Source: VRUE01 sp963774405 (GTDB taxonomy: Bacteria; Actinomycetota; Thermoleophilia; Solirubrobacterales; 70-9). From it: a stretch of DNA of 64,000 nucleotides. Below the pieces are notes generated by a model. The model worked only from the letters and a program-made list of their open reading frames with translations, ran no database searches and was not told the DNA's origin. The position numbers and the translations under genes were made by a program. Where the stretch lies: assembly GCA_963774405.1 (NCBI GenBank), contig CAVZEV010000005.1, forward strand, positions 248,001 through 312,000, written 5' to 3'. Shown in pieces: positions 43,125 through 51,025 of this stretch. Position 1 is the first letter of the stretch, and every line of letters begins with the position of its first letter.

Positions 43125-43539
43125 GAGCCCCGCAGTTTCCCAGGTCTCCCGCTCGACCAAAACGCGCCTGCGCTTCCTGCGCCGGCTGGTGATCCTGATC
43201 GTCTTCCTGGTCCTGGTCGCGATCGCGCTCAGCCAGTTCACCGAGCTGAAGCGATTGGCGACGGGGATACTCGCCTCGACCGCGGTGCTGGCGGCGATCG
43301 TCGGCTTCGCCGCCCAGCACACGATCGCCAACATGGTCGCCGGCGTTCAGCTGGCGATCTCGCAGCCGATCAAGATCGGCGACCGCATCTCCTTCGAAGC
43401 GGTCGAGGGGCGGGTCACCGACATCACCCTCTCCTATACCTACGTCAGCCCCGGCGACGGCACCACCGTCGTCATTCCCAACCAGATGCTGGTCGAGGGC
43501 ATCGTCCACAACCTCTCGACCGAAGACACCCAGGCCTGA
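43123..43539 (+). CDS. Short MscS-like mechanosensitive channel
   Basis: About 138 residues from ATG 43123. Two N-terminal helices (FLRRLVILIVFLVLVAIALS, LATGILASTAVLAAIVGFAA) come first. The second merges with the pore-lining pattern GFAAQHTIANMVAGVQLAIS and QPIKIGDRISF. The beta domain follows (EGRVTDITLSYTYVSPGD, VVIPNQMLVEG). It lacks the long C-terminal alpha/beta cage of E. coli MscS, so it is a minimal member. It opens on membrane tension to release solutes. Its start codon overlaps the CPBP start. Confidence 0.85.
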   Translation: MSPAVSQVSRSTKTRLRFLRRLVILIVFLVLVAIALSQFTELKRLATGILASTAVLAAIVGFAAQHTIANMVAGVQLAISQPIKIGDRISFEAVEGRVTDITLSYTYVSPGDGTTVVIPNQMLVEGIVHNLSTEDTQA

Positions 43540-43568
43540 GCGGCGCCGGGCCGAAGTACCCTCTGCCC

Positions 43569-45704
43569 ATGGCGCAGCGCAATCGGCGACGTCAGCGGCG
43601 GCGCGGGGGGATCGGGGGCAAGCTCGCGCTGCTCGGCGGCACCCTCTTCGTCGTCCTCGCCTTCGGCGCCTTCGCGATCGCCTCCTGGGTGCTCAATGTC
43701 GCCGCCGACGCGCCCTCGCTGGCGGCCTGCAAGCAGGTCGACCGCACGGGCAACTCGGCGATCTACGCCGGTGACGGCAGCAGCCTGGGGCGGATCGCCT
43801 CAGACGAAGCGCGCGAGCCGGTCTCGATCGCGCGCATCCCCAAGCAGCTGCAGCTGGCCACGGTGGCGATCGAGGACCAGCGCTTCTACGAACACGGCGG
43901 TGTCGACCCCGAGGGCATCCTGCGCGCCGCGCTGAAGAACCTGGAAGCCGGCAAGACCGTCGAGGGCGGCTCGACGATCACCCAGCAGCTGGTCCGCCAC
44001 CTCTGCCTGCGCAACCCCAAGCGCGACCTCGAACGCAAGATCATCGAGGCGAAGCTGGCGATCGAGTACGCCGAAAAGCACTCGCGCCGGGAAATCCTCG
44101 GCCAGTACCTCAACACCGCCACTTACGGCACGGTCGAAGGGGCGACCACGGTCGGGGTCGGCGCCGCGGCGCAGATCTACTTCTCGAGGCCGGTCGCCAA
44201 GCTCTCGCTCGAACAATCGGCGCTGCTCGCCGGCCTGCCGCAGGCGCCCTCGGAGTACAACCCGATCCTGCATCCCCGCGAAGCGCGCCGGCGGCGCAAC
44301 TCGGTGCTGGCGAAGATGGCCCACCTCGGCTACCTCTCCCCCGCCCGCGCCCGCCGGGCCGAAGCAAGCGGCCTCGGGCTGAATGTCTCCGGCGCCTACT
44401 TCGCCCACCGCGAACCCTTCTTCTTCGACTACGTCGAACACGAGCTGGTCGAACGCTTCGGCGCCGAGGCGGTGCGCAACGGCGGGATCAGGGCCTACAC
44501 GACGATCCAGCCGCGGCTGCAGCGGGTCGGCCTGGAAGCGATGCGCTCGACCCTGCCCTACTCGACCGACCCCTCCTCGGCGATGGTCTCGATCAACCCA
44601 AGCAACGGCGAGATCGAGTCGATGGTCTCCAGCTCGAGCTATGACTCGAGCCAGTTCAACCTCGCCGCCCAGGGCCACCGCCAGCCCGGCTCGACCTTCA
44701 AGGCCTTCGTCCTGACCACGGCGATCAGGCAGGGCATCGACCCCTACACGACCTATTACACCTCCAAACCGCTCGACCTCAACCTGCCCAAGTGGGGGCA
44801 CTGGGAAGTGCACACCGCCGACGAGGGCTACCTCGGCAAGGTCAACCTGCAACAGGCGACCGTCGCCTCCGACAACACCGTCTTCGCCCAGCTCGACCTC
44901 GACGTCGGCCCCGAACGGGTGGCGGCGACGGCGAAGTCGATGGGGATCACCAGCCCGCTCGACGGCATCCCGGCCGAGGGAATCGGCGGCCTGCGCGTCG
45001 GCGTCTCGCCGCTCGAACTGGCCGACGCCTACGCGACGCTGGCCGACGGCGGCGTCCACCACGACCCGATCGCGATCAAGCGCGTCGTCTTCCCCGGCGG
45101 CAAGACCCAACGTCCGGGGCGCAAGCCGCCACGCCGCGTGATCTCCGAAGCGGTCGCCTACGAGGTGACCCGGCTGTTGCACGACAACATCACCGAAGGC
45201 ACCGGCACCGCCGCCTACACCGGCTGCCCCGGCCAGGCGGGCAAGACCGGCACCACCGACCGCGAGACCGACGCCTGGTTCGCCGGCTACCAGCCCAACC
45301 TGACCACCGTGGTCTGGGTCGGCTACCCGCAGTCCAACGCGATCGAAATGACCAGCGTGCACGGCATCACCGTTTACGGCGGCACCTTCCCGGCCGAGAT
45401 CTGGCACTCGCTCTACGCGGGAGCCGAAGTCCCCTGCGAGGAATTCGACAAGCCCAAGCAGCCGATCAGCTGGGCGCCCTACTTCGGCCACTTCACCGCC
45501 GCGGCGCCGCGGCGCAAGGGCGGCGGCGGGGCGGCGGAAGCCGAAGCCGAACGCGCCCGTGAAATCGGCGAAGAAGTGACCGGCGGCTACAACCCCGACG
45601 CCTACGCGCCCGGGGCGGGACAGAAGCCGACGCCGGTGCCCCCGCCGCCGCCCGCCGCCGGCGTCGGCGGCGCCGGTGCGGCCGAAGAAACCGGGGGCAA
45701 GTAG
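43569..45704 (+). CDS. Class A penicillin-binding protein (GT51 transglycosylase + transpeptidase)
   Basis: 711 residues. There is one N-terminal membrane anchor (LFVVLAFGAFAIASWVL). The GT51 motif EDQRFYEHGGVDPEG with GGSTITQQLVRHL is followed by a transpeptidase domain with the SxxK-type segment QPGSTFKAF, the SxN motif SDNT and the KTG motif GKTGTTD. The C-terminus is Pro/Gly/Ala-rich. It polymerises and cross-links peptidoglycan at the outer face of the membrane. It is followed immediately by the glycosyltransferase frame. Confidence 0.95.
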   Translation: MAQRNRRRQRRRGGIGGKLALLGGTLFVVLAFGAFAIASWVLNVAADAPSLAACKQVDRTGNSAIYAGDGSSLGRIASDEAREPVSIARIPKQLQLATVAIEDQRFYEHGGVDPEGILRAALKNLEAGKTVEGGSTITQQLVRHLCLRNPKRDLERKIIEAKLAIEYAEKHSRREILGQYLNTATYGTVEGATTVGVGAAAQIYFSRPVAKLSLEQSALLAGLPQAPSEYNPILHPREARRRRNSVLAKMAHLGYLSPARARRAEASGLGLNVSGAYFAHREPFFFDYVEHELVERFGAEAVRNGGIRAYTTIQPRLQRVGLEAMRSTLPYSTDPSSAMVSINPSNGEIESMVSSSSYDSSQFNLAAQGHRQPGSTFKAFVLTTAIRQGIDPYTTYYTSKPLDLNLPKWGHWEVHTADEGYLGKVNLQQATVASDNTVFAQLDLDVGPERVAATAKSMGITSPLDGIPAEGIGGLRVGVSPLELADAYATLADGGVHHDPIAIKRVVFPGGKTQRPGRKPPRRVISEAVAYEVTRLLHDNITEGTGTAAYTGCPGQAGKTGTTDRETDAWFAGYQPNLTTVVWVGYPQSNAIEMTSVHGITVYGGTFPAEIWHSLYAGAEVPCEEFDKPKQPISWAPYFGHFTAAAPRRKGGGGAAEAEAERAREIGEEVTGGYNPDAYAPGAGQKPTPVPPPPPAAGVGGAGAAEETGGK

Positions 45705-46832
45705 CTGAGCCTGGCGCCGGGCGTTGCCTACGCCCTGATCTGGGTCGGCTTCGCCGTCTACCTCGGCGCCCTGGCGCTGGCACCGCGGCTGGACCGGCGG
45801 CTGCTCTGGGCGGTAATCACGGCCCTCGTCGTCCTCTTCGCTTGCCTGCCGCCGCTGCTCTCCCACGACGTCTACAGCTACGTCGACTACGCCCGGCTCG
45901 GCGCCCTGCACGGGATCGACCCCTACGTCCGCGGCCCGGCGGCGGCGCCCGCCGATCCCGCCTTCGCCCAGGTCACCTGGCCGCACACGACGAGCGCCTA
46001 CGGGCCGCTCTTCACCCTGGCGACCTACCCGCTCGCCTGGCTGTCGGTCGGCGCCGCCGTCTACATCCTCAAGGCGGTCTCGGCGGGCGCCGTGCTGGCG
46101 ACCGCCTATCTCGTCGCCCGCCTCGCCCCGGCGCGCGGGGTCGACCCCGCGCGGGCGGCGACCTTCGTCGCCCTCAACCCGTTGGTGCTCGTCCACGTCG
46201 TCGGCGGGCCGCACAACGACGGGCTGGCCGTCCTGCTGATGACCCTGGGCATCGCGGCCGTGCTCACCTCCCGCGAGGCCCTCGGCGGCGCCGCCCTCCT
46301 AGCCGCGATCGCCACAAAGGCCACCGCCGCGATCGCCCTCCCTTTCGCCCTTGCCCAGGGGCCGACGGGCCGAAAACGTGTCCATATGTCACGTTTTCGG
46401 CCCGTCGGCCGGCTGGTGCTGGGGGGGGTCGTGGCGGGGGGGGTTTTGGGGGTGGCGGGGGGGTTTGCGTTTGGTTGGGACTGGCTGAATGCCTTTGGCT
46501 TGGTCGCTGAGAACCAGGGGCACACGACCCACCTGAGCATCCCCACCACTGCCGCGCGCCTCACCGGACTCAGCCCGGATACGACCCGCGCTGCCGCGAC
46601 AGCTCTCTTCGCCGCCCTGGTCGTCTACCTCCTGATCTGGACCTACCGCGGCGGCGACTGGCTGCGCGCCACGGCATGGGCCACCACGGGCCTCCTCCTC
46701 GCAACCGCCTGGCTCCTCCCCTGGTACCTCCTCTGGCCCCTGCCCGCCGCAGCTCTCTCCAGAGACCGCGCCCTCCAGCTCCTACTGCTGGGTCTCACCG
46801 CTTACCAGCTCGGCGCCCGCATCCCCCTGTGA
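45705..46832 (+). CDS. Polytopic membrane mannosyltransferase-like protein (GT87/MptB-like)
   Basis: About 375 residues, at least eight hydrophobic helices. The motif HDVYSYVDYARLGALHGIDPY (here D-V-Y-S-Y..DPY) is typical of polyprenol-phosphate-mannose-dependent transferases. TWPHTTSAYGPLFTLATYPL follows. The frame is open directly after the PBP stop, but only CTG codons occur before position 46092, so the start is unclear (CTG 45705 assumed). A 51-base palindrome (46360-46410) adds 17 codons in frame (RKRVHMSRFRP). A G-rich tract (46421-46468) follows, with codon use unlike the neighbours. Confidence 0.7.
   Translation: MSLAPGVAYALIWVGFAVYLGALALAPRLDRRLLWAVITALVVLFACLPPLLSHDVYSYVDYARLGALHGIDPYVRGPAAAPADPAFAQVTWPHTTSAYGPLFTLATYPLAWLSVGAAVYILKAVSAGAVLATAYLVARLAPARGVDPARAATFVALNPLVLVHVVGGPHNDGLAVLLMTLGIAAVLTSREALGGAALLAAIATKATAAIALPFALAQGPTGRKRVHMSRFRPVGRLVLGGVVAGGVLGVAGGFAFGWDWLNAFGLVAENQGHTTHLSIPTTAARLTGLSPDTTRAAATALFAALVVYLLIWTYRGGDWLRATAWATTGLLLATAWLLPWYLLWPLPAAALSRDRALQLLLLGLTAYQLGARIPL
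46360..46410. repeat. 51-base palindrome, family 1, in frame inside the glycosyltransferase gene
   Basis: Perfect 21-base arms (46360-46380 and 46390-46410, beginning GGCCGACGGGCCGAAAAC) around a 9-base loop TCCATATGT. The total is 17 codons. A closely similar copy lies at 53392-53442 downstream of treT. Together they define a dispersed palindromic element. Confidence 0.8.
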
Positions 46833-47880
46833 GGCCGCCGCTTCCTCTTCGGGAGAGGGATGGAGCACCCCGGTGTGCATGGACCATCCCTCTCTGCGGC
46901 CCAGAGCGGTCACGATCCCGACGTAGAGGCAGCTCGACCACGGTCTGCACGCCGCGCACGACGATCGCGATCAGCGAGGCGACCGCGAAGCTGTCTCCCG
47001 GCGCCGCCACCTTGAAGGACCAGGCGAAGGCCGCGTCACGGATGCCGAGGCCGGCCGGGGCGACCAGCGTGGCCAGCGCCGCCACGTAGCCAAAGGCCTG
47101 GGCCGCGCCGGCGACGAAGATCTGACTGGGCGGGATCGAGCTGACCGAGCGAGCGACGCAGTAGATGCCGACCGCGATCACGCCCCAGTTGAGGACGTAG
47201 AAGAACATCACCGCCAGCACCCCGCCCAGCGACATCACCTCGGGCAATGGCTCGCGACCGAAGGCGCGCAGGGCCCGGTTGGCCAACGGCCCGAAGACCC
47301 GCGGGTGCAGGAGGACGATCAGCAGCGGGATCAAGAGCAGGATCCCCCAGCGCAGCGGCTGGCCCTGCAGGTCGGGGTGGACGATCAGGAAGTAGGCGGC
47401 GACGACGATCGCCGAGGTCGCCTGCAGCGCCTGTTCGTAGACGATGCTGGCGACGGTCAGCCGCCGCGGCACCCCGGCCCGCTCGGAGAGCAGCACCCGG
47501 CCCAATACATAGAGCACGCTGCCGGGCACGTAGCGGGCAAGCAGCGGCTGGCCCCAGGCGACCTGCGCCCGCCCCGCCCCCAGCTTGTAGCCGAGAAAGC
47601 GCAGGATCAGGTCCCAGCCGATCGCGTTGAGCGCGTAGAAGATCGGCAGGATGACGAAGGCCGGAATCAGCCAGAGGACGTGGAAGTGGACGCCCTTTTC
47701 CTGGATCTCCGACCACTGGCCGACCACGGTGAGGACGAGGAAGCCGAAGACGAGCACGGCGATGCCGAGCTGGATCGCCAGGCGCACGCGCTTGCTGCGC
47801 GGCGGTTTGGTGCCGAACTTGGCCCCGGCCTCGCCGATGCGGTGTAGAAGGGGCTGGCTGCGGTCCACGTCGCTCGTCAC
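46795..47880 (-). CDS. Lysylphosphatidylglycerol synthase-like multi-pass membrane protein (UPF0104)
   Basis: 361 residues with about eight helices, e.g. AIQLGIAVLVFGFLVLTVVG and VLWLIPAFVILPIFYALNAI. The signature RYVPGSVLYVLGRVLLSERA is followed by GVPRRLTVASIVYEQALQA. The C-terminus seems wrong: after VQTVVEL the other frame (LYVGIVTALGRREGW) fits the family better. A single-base shift near 46930 is therefore likely, and the annotated end overlaps the convergent glycosyltransferase. It is probably a lipid flippase or transferase-like membrane protein. Confidence 0.78.
   Translation of the reverse strand: MTSDVDRSQPLLHRIGEAGAKFGTKPPRSKRVRLAIQLGIAVLVFGFLVLTVVGQWSEIQEKGVHFHVLWLIPAFVILPIFYALNAIGWDLILRFLGYKLGAGRAQVAWGQPLLARYVPGSVLYVLGRVLLSERAGVPRRLTVASIVYEQALQATSAIVVAAYFLIVHPDLQGQPLRWGILLLIPLLIVLLHPRVFGPLANRALRAFGREPLPEVMSLGGVLAVMFFYVLNWGVIAVGIYCVARSVSSIPPSQIFVAGAAQAFGYVAALATLVAPAGLGIRDAAFAWSFKVAAPGDSFAVASLIAIVVRGVQTVVELPLRRDRDRSGPQRGMVHAHRGAPSLSRRGSGGLTGGCGRRAGKR
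46853..46894. repeat. Palindrome at the 3' ends of two convergent genes
   Basis: GAGAGGGATGG (46853-46863) and CCATCCCTCTC (46884-46894) are perfect 11-base arms with a 20-base spacer. It lies 20 bases after the glycosyltransferase stop and within the C-terminal coding region of the convergent gene. It may be a bidirectional terminator, although it has no T-tracts. Confidence 0.5.
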
Positions 47881-47899
47881 ACTATTGACGGCGCTGGCC

Positions 47900-47949
47900 G
47901 CTGACTTCGTGGTTTTGGTGGCGCATGCCCAACTAAACGCGAAGTCAGC
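47900..47949. repeat. Palindrome, family 2, between divergent genes
   Basis: GCTGACTTCG (47900-47909) and CGAAGTCAGC (47940-47949), with a GCGCATGC centre. It shares ends and centre with the copy at 48491-48538 inside thiL. It lies in the 84-base divergent promoter gap between the LPG-synthase-like gene and thiL. Confidence 0.7.
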
Positions 47950-47964
47950 AGGGAGAATGGGGGC

Positions 47965-48968
47965 GTGGGCGAGTTCGAGCTTTTGGCGCGGATACGGGAG
48001 CGGCTACCCGCGAGCGGGGGCCGTACGCACCTCGGCAGCGGCGACGACGCCGCGGTCACGCTGCCCGGCGGCGCCACGGCGACCTCGGTCGACGCGCTGG
48101 TCGAGGGCGTGCACTTCCGCCGCGATCTCGCGACCCCGGCGCAGATCGGCCACAAGGCTCTGGCGACCGCCCTCTCCGACCTGGCGGCGATGGGCGCCGA
48201 GGCGGGCGAGGCCTATGTCGTCCTCGGCCTCCCGCCCAACTTCGGCGAGGAGCACTGCCTCCAGTTGCTCGACGGCATGGCGGCGCTCGCCGAGCCCACC
48301 GGCACCGAGCTCGCCGGCGGCGACCTCACCCGCTCCGACCAACTCTTCCTCGCGATCACCGTCGTCGGCCACGCGCCGTCCCCCGACGCCTTCGTCACCC
48401 GCGCCGGCGCTCGACCCCGGAGACGTCCTCGTCCTCACCGGCGAGATCGGCGCCGCCGCTGCGGGCCTGGCACTGCTCAGCGACCAAGAGGCTGACTTCG
48501 CCTTTAGGGGGCGCATGCACCCGAAGGGCGAAGTCAGCGGCGGAAGGGCTGGTGGGGAGGCAGCTCGAACCGTTGCCGCGGCTCGCTGCGGGGCAGGGGC
48601 TCGCTGTGGCTCGGGGCGACGGCGATGATCGATCTCAGCGACGGGCTCGGGGCTGATGCCCGCCACCTGGCCCGGGCCAGTGGCGTCAAGCTCGAGATCG
48701 AGGCCGCGGCGGTGCCGCTGGCGCCGCGGCGGTGGCGCTGAGCGAAGCGACCCACCGCGAGCCCTGGTGGCTGCTCGGCGGCGGCGAGGACTACGAGCTG
48801 CTGGCGTCCGTGCCGCGCGAGCGGCTCGAGCAGGCTGTCGCCGAGGTGGCGGCCGAAGGGGGCGTCCCGCTCACGAAGGTGGGCGAGGTGAAGGCGGGCT
48901 CCGGGGTCGAGATCAGGCTGCCCGGTGGCGAGCTTCTGGAGCCGACGGGATTCGACCAGCTCGCATGA
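47965..48968 (+). pseudogene. thiL: Thiamine-monophosphate kinase, multiply frameshifted
   Basis: ThiL phosphorylates TMP to the cofactor TPP. Recognisable pieces occur in different frames: GEFELLARIRERLPASGGRT, HLGSGDDAAVTLPGG and AMGAEAGEAYVVLGLPPNFG. Then, after about 48410, LDPGDVLVLTGEIGAAAAGL. After a palindrome comes GRQLEPLPRLAAGQGLAVA. Near 48628 begins AMIDLSDGLGADARHLARAS. From 48732 there is LSEATHREPWWLLGGGEDYE to the end. At least four shifts plus a palindrome insertion are needed, so it is either a decayed gene or badly affected by sequencing error. It starts at GTG 47965. Confidence 0.78.
48491..48538. repeat. Palindrome, family 2, inside thiL
   Basis: GCTGACTTCGCCTT (48491-48504) and AAGGGCGAAGTCAGC (48524-48538) pair with a one-base bulge. 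The centre GGCGCATGC matches the copy at 47900-47949. The 48 bases equal 16 codons in the thiL frame. Confidence 0.7.
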
Positions 48969-49101
48969 GGCTCTCGCTGGTCAACAGCTCCCTGACGCCG
49001 CGCCGCTGCAGCATCGCTGCGGCCACCAGGGAGGGCTCGGGCTTGTAGTGCCCGGTCTCGACGAGACTCTTCAACTGTCGTGGCTGCATCCTGCGCTTCA
49101 T
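48913..49101 (-). CDS. Small basic protein (possible FlgM-like)
   Basis: 62 residues: KRRMQPRQLKSLVETGHYKP, EPSLVAAAMLQRRGVRELLT and a variable tail. The short amphipathic helix with a D/EP-x-x-VA-A-ML-RR pattern recalls the C-terminus of FlgM-type anti-sigma factors, but no flagellar genes are near. It overlaps the 3' end of thiL antisense. It is transcribed leftward from the gap before the response regulator. Coding status is tentative. Confidence 0.4.
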   Translation of the reverse strand: MKRRMQPRQLKSLVETGHYKPEPSLVAAAMLQRRGVRELLTSESLMRAGRIPSAPEARHRAA

Positions 49102-49176
49102 ATCGGCTCTCTACCCGCAACCTTAGTACTTGGTACTCGCACATATGTCCAAGCTAGCCGGAGATACGCTTTAAGC

Positions 49177-49872
49177 ATGGCCAACGGATCGACCCGCATT
49201 CTCCTCGTCGATGACGAGCAGTCGATCCAGACGCTGCTCAGCTACCCGTTGCGCAAGGACGGCTACCACGTCACCTCCGCCCAGGACGGCCGCGAAGCGC
49301 TGCAACGCTTCGAGGAGGCGCGCTTCGATCTCGTCATCCTCGACCTGATGCTGCCCAAGCTCGACGGCGTCGAAGTCTGCCGCGAGCTGCGCTCGCGCAG
49401 CCAGGTGCCGATCATCATGCTCACCGCCAAGGGCTCGGAGACCGACAAGGTCGCCGGGCTCGAGGTCGGCGCCGACGACTACATAACCAAGCCCTTCTCG
49501 ATGCGCGAGTTCCGCAGCCGGGTGAAGGCGGCGCTGCGGCGCTCGCGGATGGGCGGCCGGCCGGCCGAGGAGGGCACGATCGACCACGGCGATCTCGTCA
49601 TCGACTTCGAGCGGCGCATGGTCACCCTGCGCGAGGAGGAGGTCAAGGTCACCTACGTCGAGTTCGAGATCCTCGGCGCGCTCGCGCGCTCGCCCGGCCG
49701 CGTGCTCAGCCGCGAGACCCTGCTCGAGCACGTCTGGGGGGACTCCGAGTACCGCGACCCGCGCACCGTCGACGTCCACATCCGCCACCTGCGCGAGAAG
49801 CTGGAGAGCGACCCCAAGGACCCCGAGTTCCTCTTCACCGTGCGCGGCGTCGGCTACCGCTTCCGGGAGTAG
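49177..49872 (+). CDS. OmpR-family response regulator
   Basis: 231 residues from ATG 49177. Receiver domain: DDE near the N-terminus (ILLVDDEQSI), phospho-acceptor Asp in FDLVILDLMLPKLDG, Thr in IIMLTAKG, and the Lys switch in YITKPFS. The C-terminal winged helix has FEILGALARSPGRVLSRETL and the VHIRHLREKLESDPKDP recognition region, then VRGVGYRFRE. It is the partner of the histidine kinase 5 bases downstream. The resemblance to RegX3/MtrA/PhoP types is general. Confidence 0.93.
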   Translation: MANGSTRILLVDDEQSIQTLLSYPLRKDGYHVTSAQDGREALQRFEEARFDLVILDLMLPKLDGVEVCRELRSRSQVPIIMLTAKGSETDKVAGLEVGADDYITKPFSMREFRSRVKAALRRSRMGGRPAEEGTIDHGDLVIDFERRMVTLREEEVKVTYVEFEILGALARSPGRVLSRETLLEHVWGDSEYRDPRTVDVHIRHLREKLESDPKDPEFLFTVRGVGYRFRE

Positions 49873-49877
49873 ACCGC

Positions 49878-50984
49878 GTGCAGCGGTTCAGGCCCCCAAA
49901 CCTGGGCAACCGGATCACCCTGATCGCGCTCGGCATCGCGATCGGCACGACCCTCCTGATCTACATCTACACGGTCGCGATCGGCGGCGCCGCCAGCGGC
50001 ATCGGCGCCGTCAAAGGACAGATCCTGATCGCCGGCTTCCTCGCCGTCCTGATCTCGGCCGGGATCGGCATCTACTACGCCCGCCTCGCCGGCTCCAACA
50101 TCCGCCGGCTCGAGGACGCCGCCCGCAAAGTCGCCGACGGCAACTTCGAGACGCCGATCCCGATCTCCGCCGCCGGCCAGCTCGGCCAGCTCGCCCGCAC
50201 CTTCAACGAGATGCAGCGCCGCCTCGCCGAGCTCGACAGCGCCCGCAAGCAGTTCATCGCCAACGCCTCGCACGAGCTGCGCACGCCGATCTTCAGCCTC
50301 GGCGGCTTCGTCGAACTGCTCGAGGAGGAGGACCCGAGCCCCGAGGAGCGGGCCGAGTTCGTGCGCACGATGCGCGAGCAGATCGTCCGCCTGACCAAGC
50401 TCACCGCCGACCTGCTCGACCTCTCCCAGCTTGACGCGGGCGCGGTGGCGATGAAAAGCAGCAACGTCGACCTCGGCTCGCTGGCGCGCGAAGTGGCGCG
50501 CGAGTTCGGGCCGCGGGCCGACCGACGGGGCTCGCGCCTGGAGCTGCGCACGCCCGACCTGCCGGTGATCGCCAGCGCCGACCCCGACCGGGTGCGCCAG
50601 GTCATCCGTATCCTCCTCGACAACGCCCTCACGCACACGCCTGAGGGCACCAAGGTGACCGTGACCACCTACTCCGTCAATCGACGTGCCGAGCTGACCG
50701 TCTCCGACGACGGCCCCGGCATCCCGCGTCGCGTCCACAGCCGCATCTTCGAGCGCTTCTACACCGCCGACTCGGCCGGCGGCTCCGGGCTCGGCCTGGC
50801 GATCGCCCGCGAGCTCGCCCAGCGCATGGAGGGCCGCGTCGCGATCGCCTCCTCCAAGCGCTTCACCGCCTTCACGCTCGACCTGCCGCGCTCGCGCGGC
50901 GGCGGTCGCCGAGCCGGCCCCGGCGGTCCCGAGCAGGGCGACCGCATGACGGGTGCGGCGCAAAGCGGTCCCGCGAGGCCGTAA
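49878..50984 (+). CDS. HAMP-containing sensor histidine kinase
   Basis: 368 residues from GTG 49878. Two membrane helices (ITLIALGIAIGTTLLIYIYT; GQILIAGFLAVLISAGIGIY) bracket a very short extracytoplasmic loop, so sensing is probably intramembrane. HAMP is near ARKVADGNFETPIPISAAG. The H box is NASHELRTPIFS, the N box DNALTHTPEG, G1 DDGPGIPRR and G2 GGSGLGLAIA. It phosphorylates the adjacent OmpR-type regulator. Its C-terminus is Arg/Gly-rich. Confidence 0.93.
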   Translation: MQRFRPPNLGNRITLIALGIAIGTTLLIYIYTVAIGGAASGIGAVKGQILIAGFLAVLISAGIGIYYARLAGSNIRRLEDAARKVADGNFETPIPISAAGQLGQLARTFNEMQRRLAELDSARKQFIANASHELRTPIFSLGGFVELLEEEDPSPEERAEFVRTMREQIVRLTKLTADLLDLSQLDAGAVAMKSSNVDLGSLAREVAREFGPRADRRGSRLELRTPDLPVIASADPDRVRQVIRILLDNALTHTPEGTKVTVTTYSVNRRAELTVSDDGPGIPRRVHSRIFERFYTADSAGGSGLGLAIARELAQRMEGRVAIASSKRFTAFTLDLPRSRGGGRRAGPGGPEQGDRMTGAAQSGPARP

Positions 50985-51025
50985 GACGTTGCACGCTCCC
51001 TGTCGCGGCCCTGGCGGCTGCGCTG

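Noticed and set aside
43800..46214. 804-codon minus-strand open frame
   Set aside because: Shadow of the class A PBP and glycosyltransferase genes, which carry full motif sets.
46092..46832. Glycosyltransferase starting at ATG 46092
   Set aside because: The conserved D-V-Y-S-Y..DPY segment lies upstream in the same open frame, so this ATG is internal.
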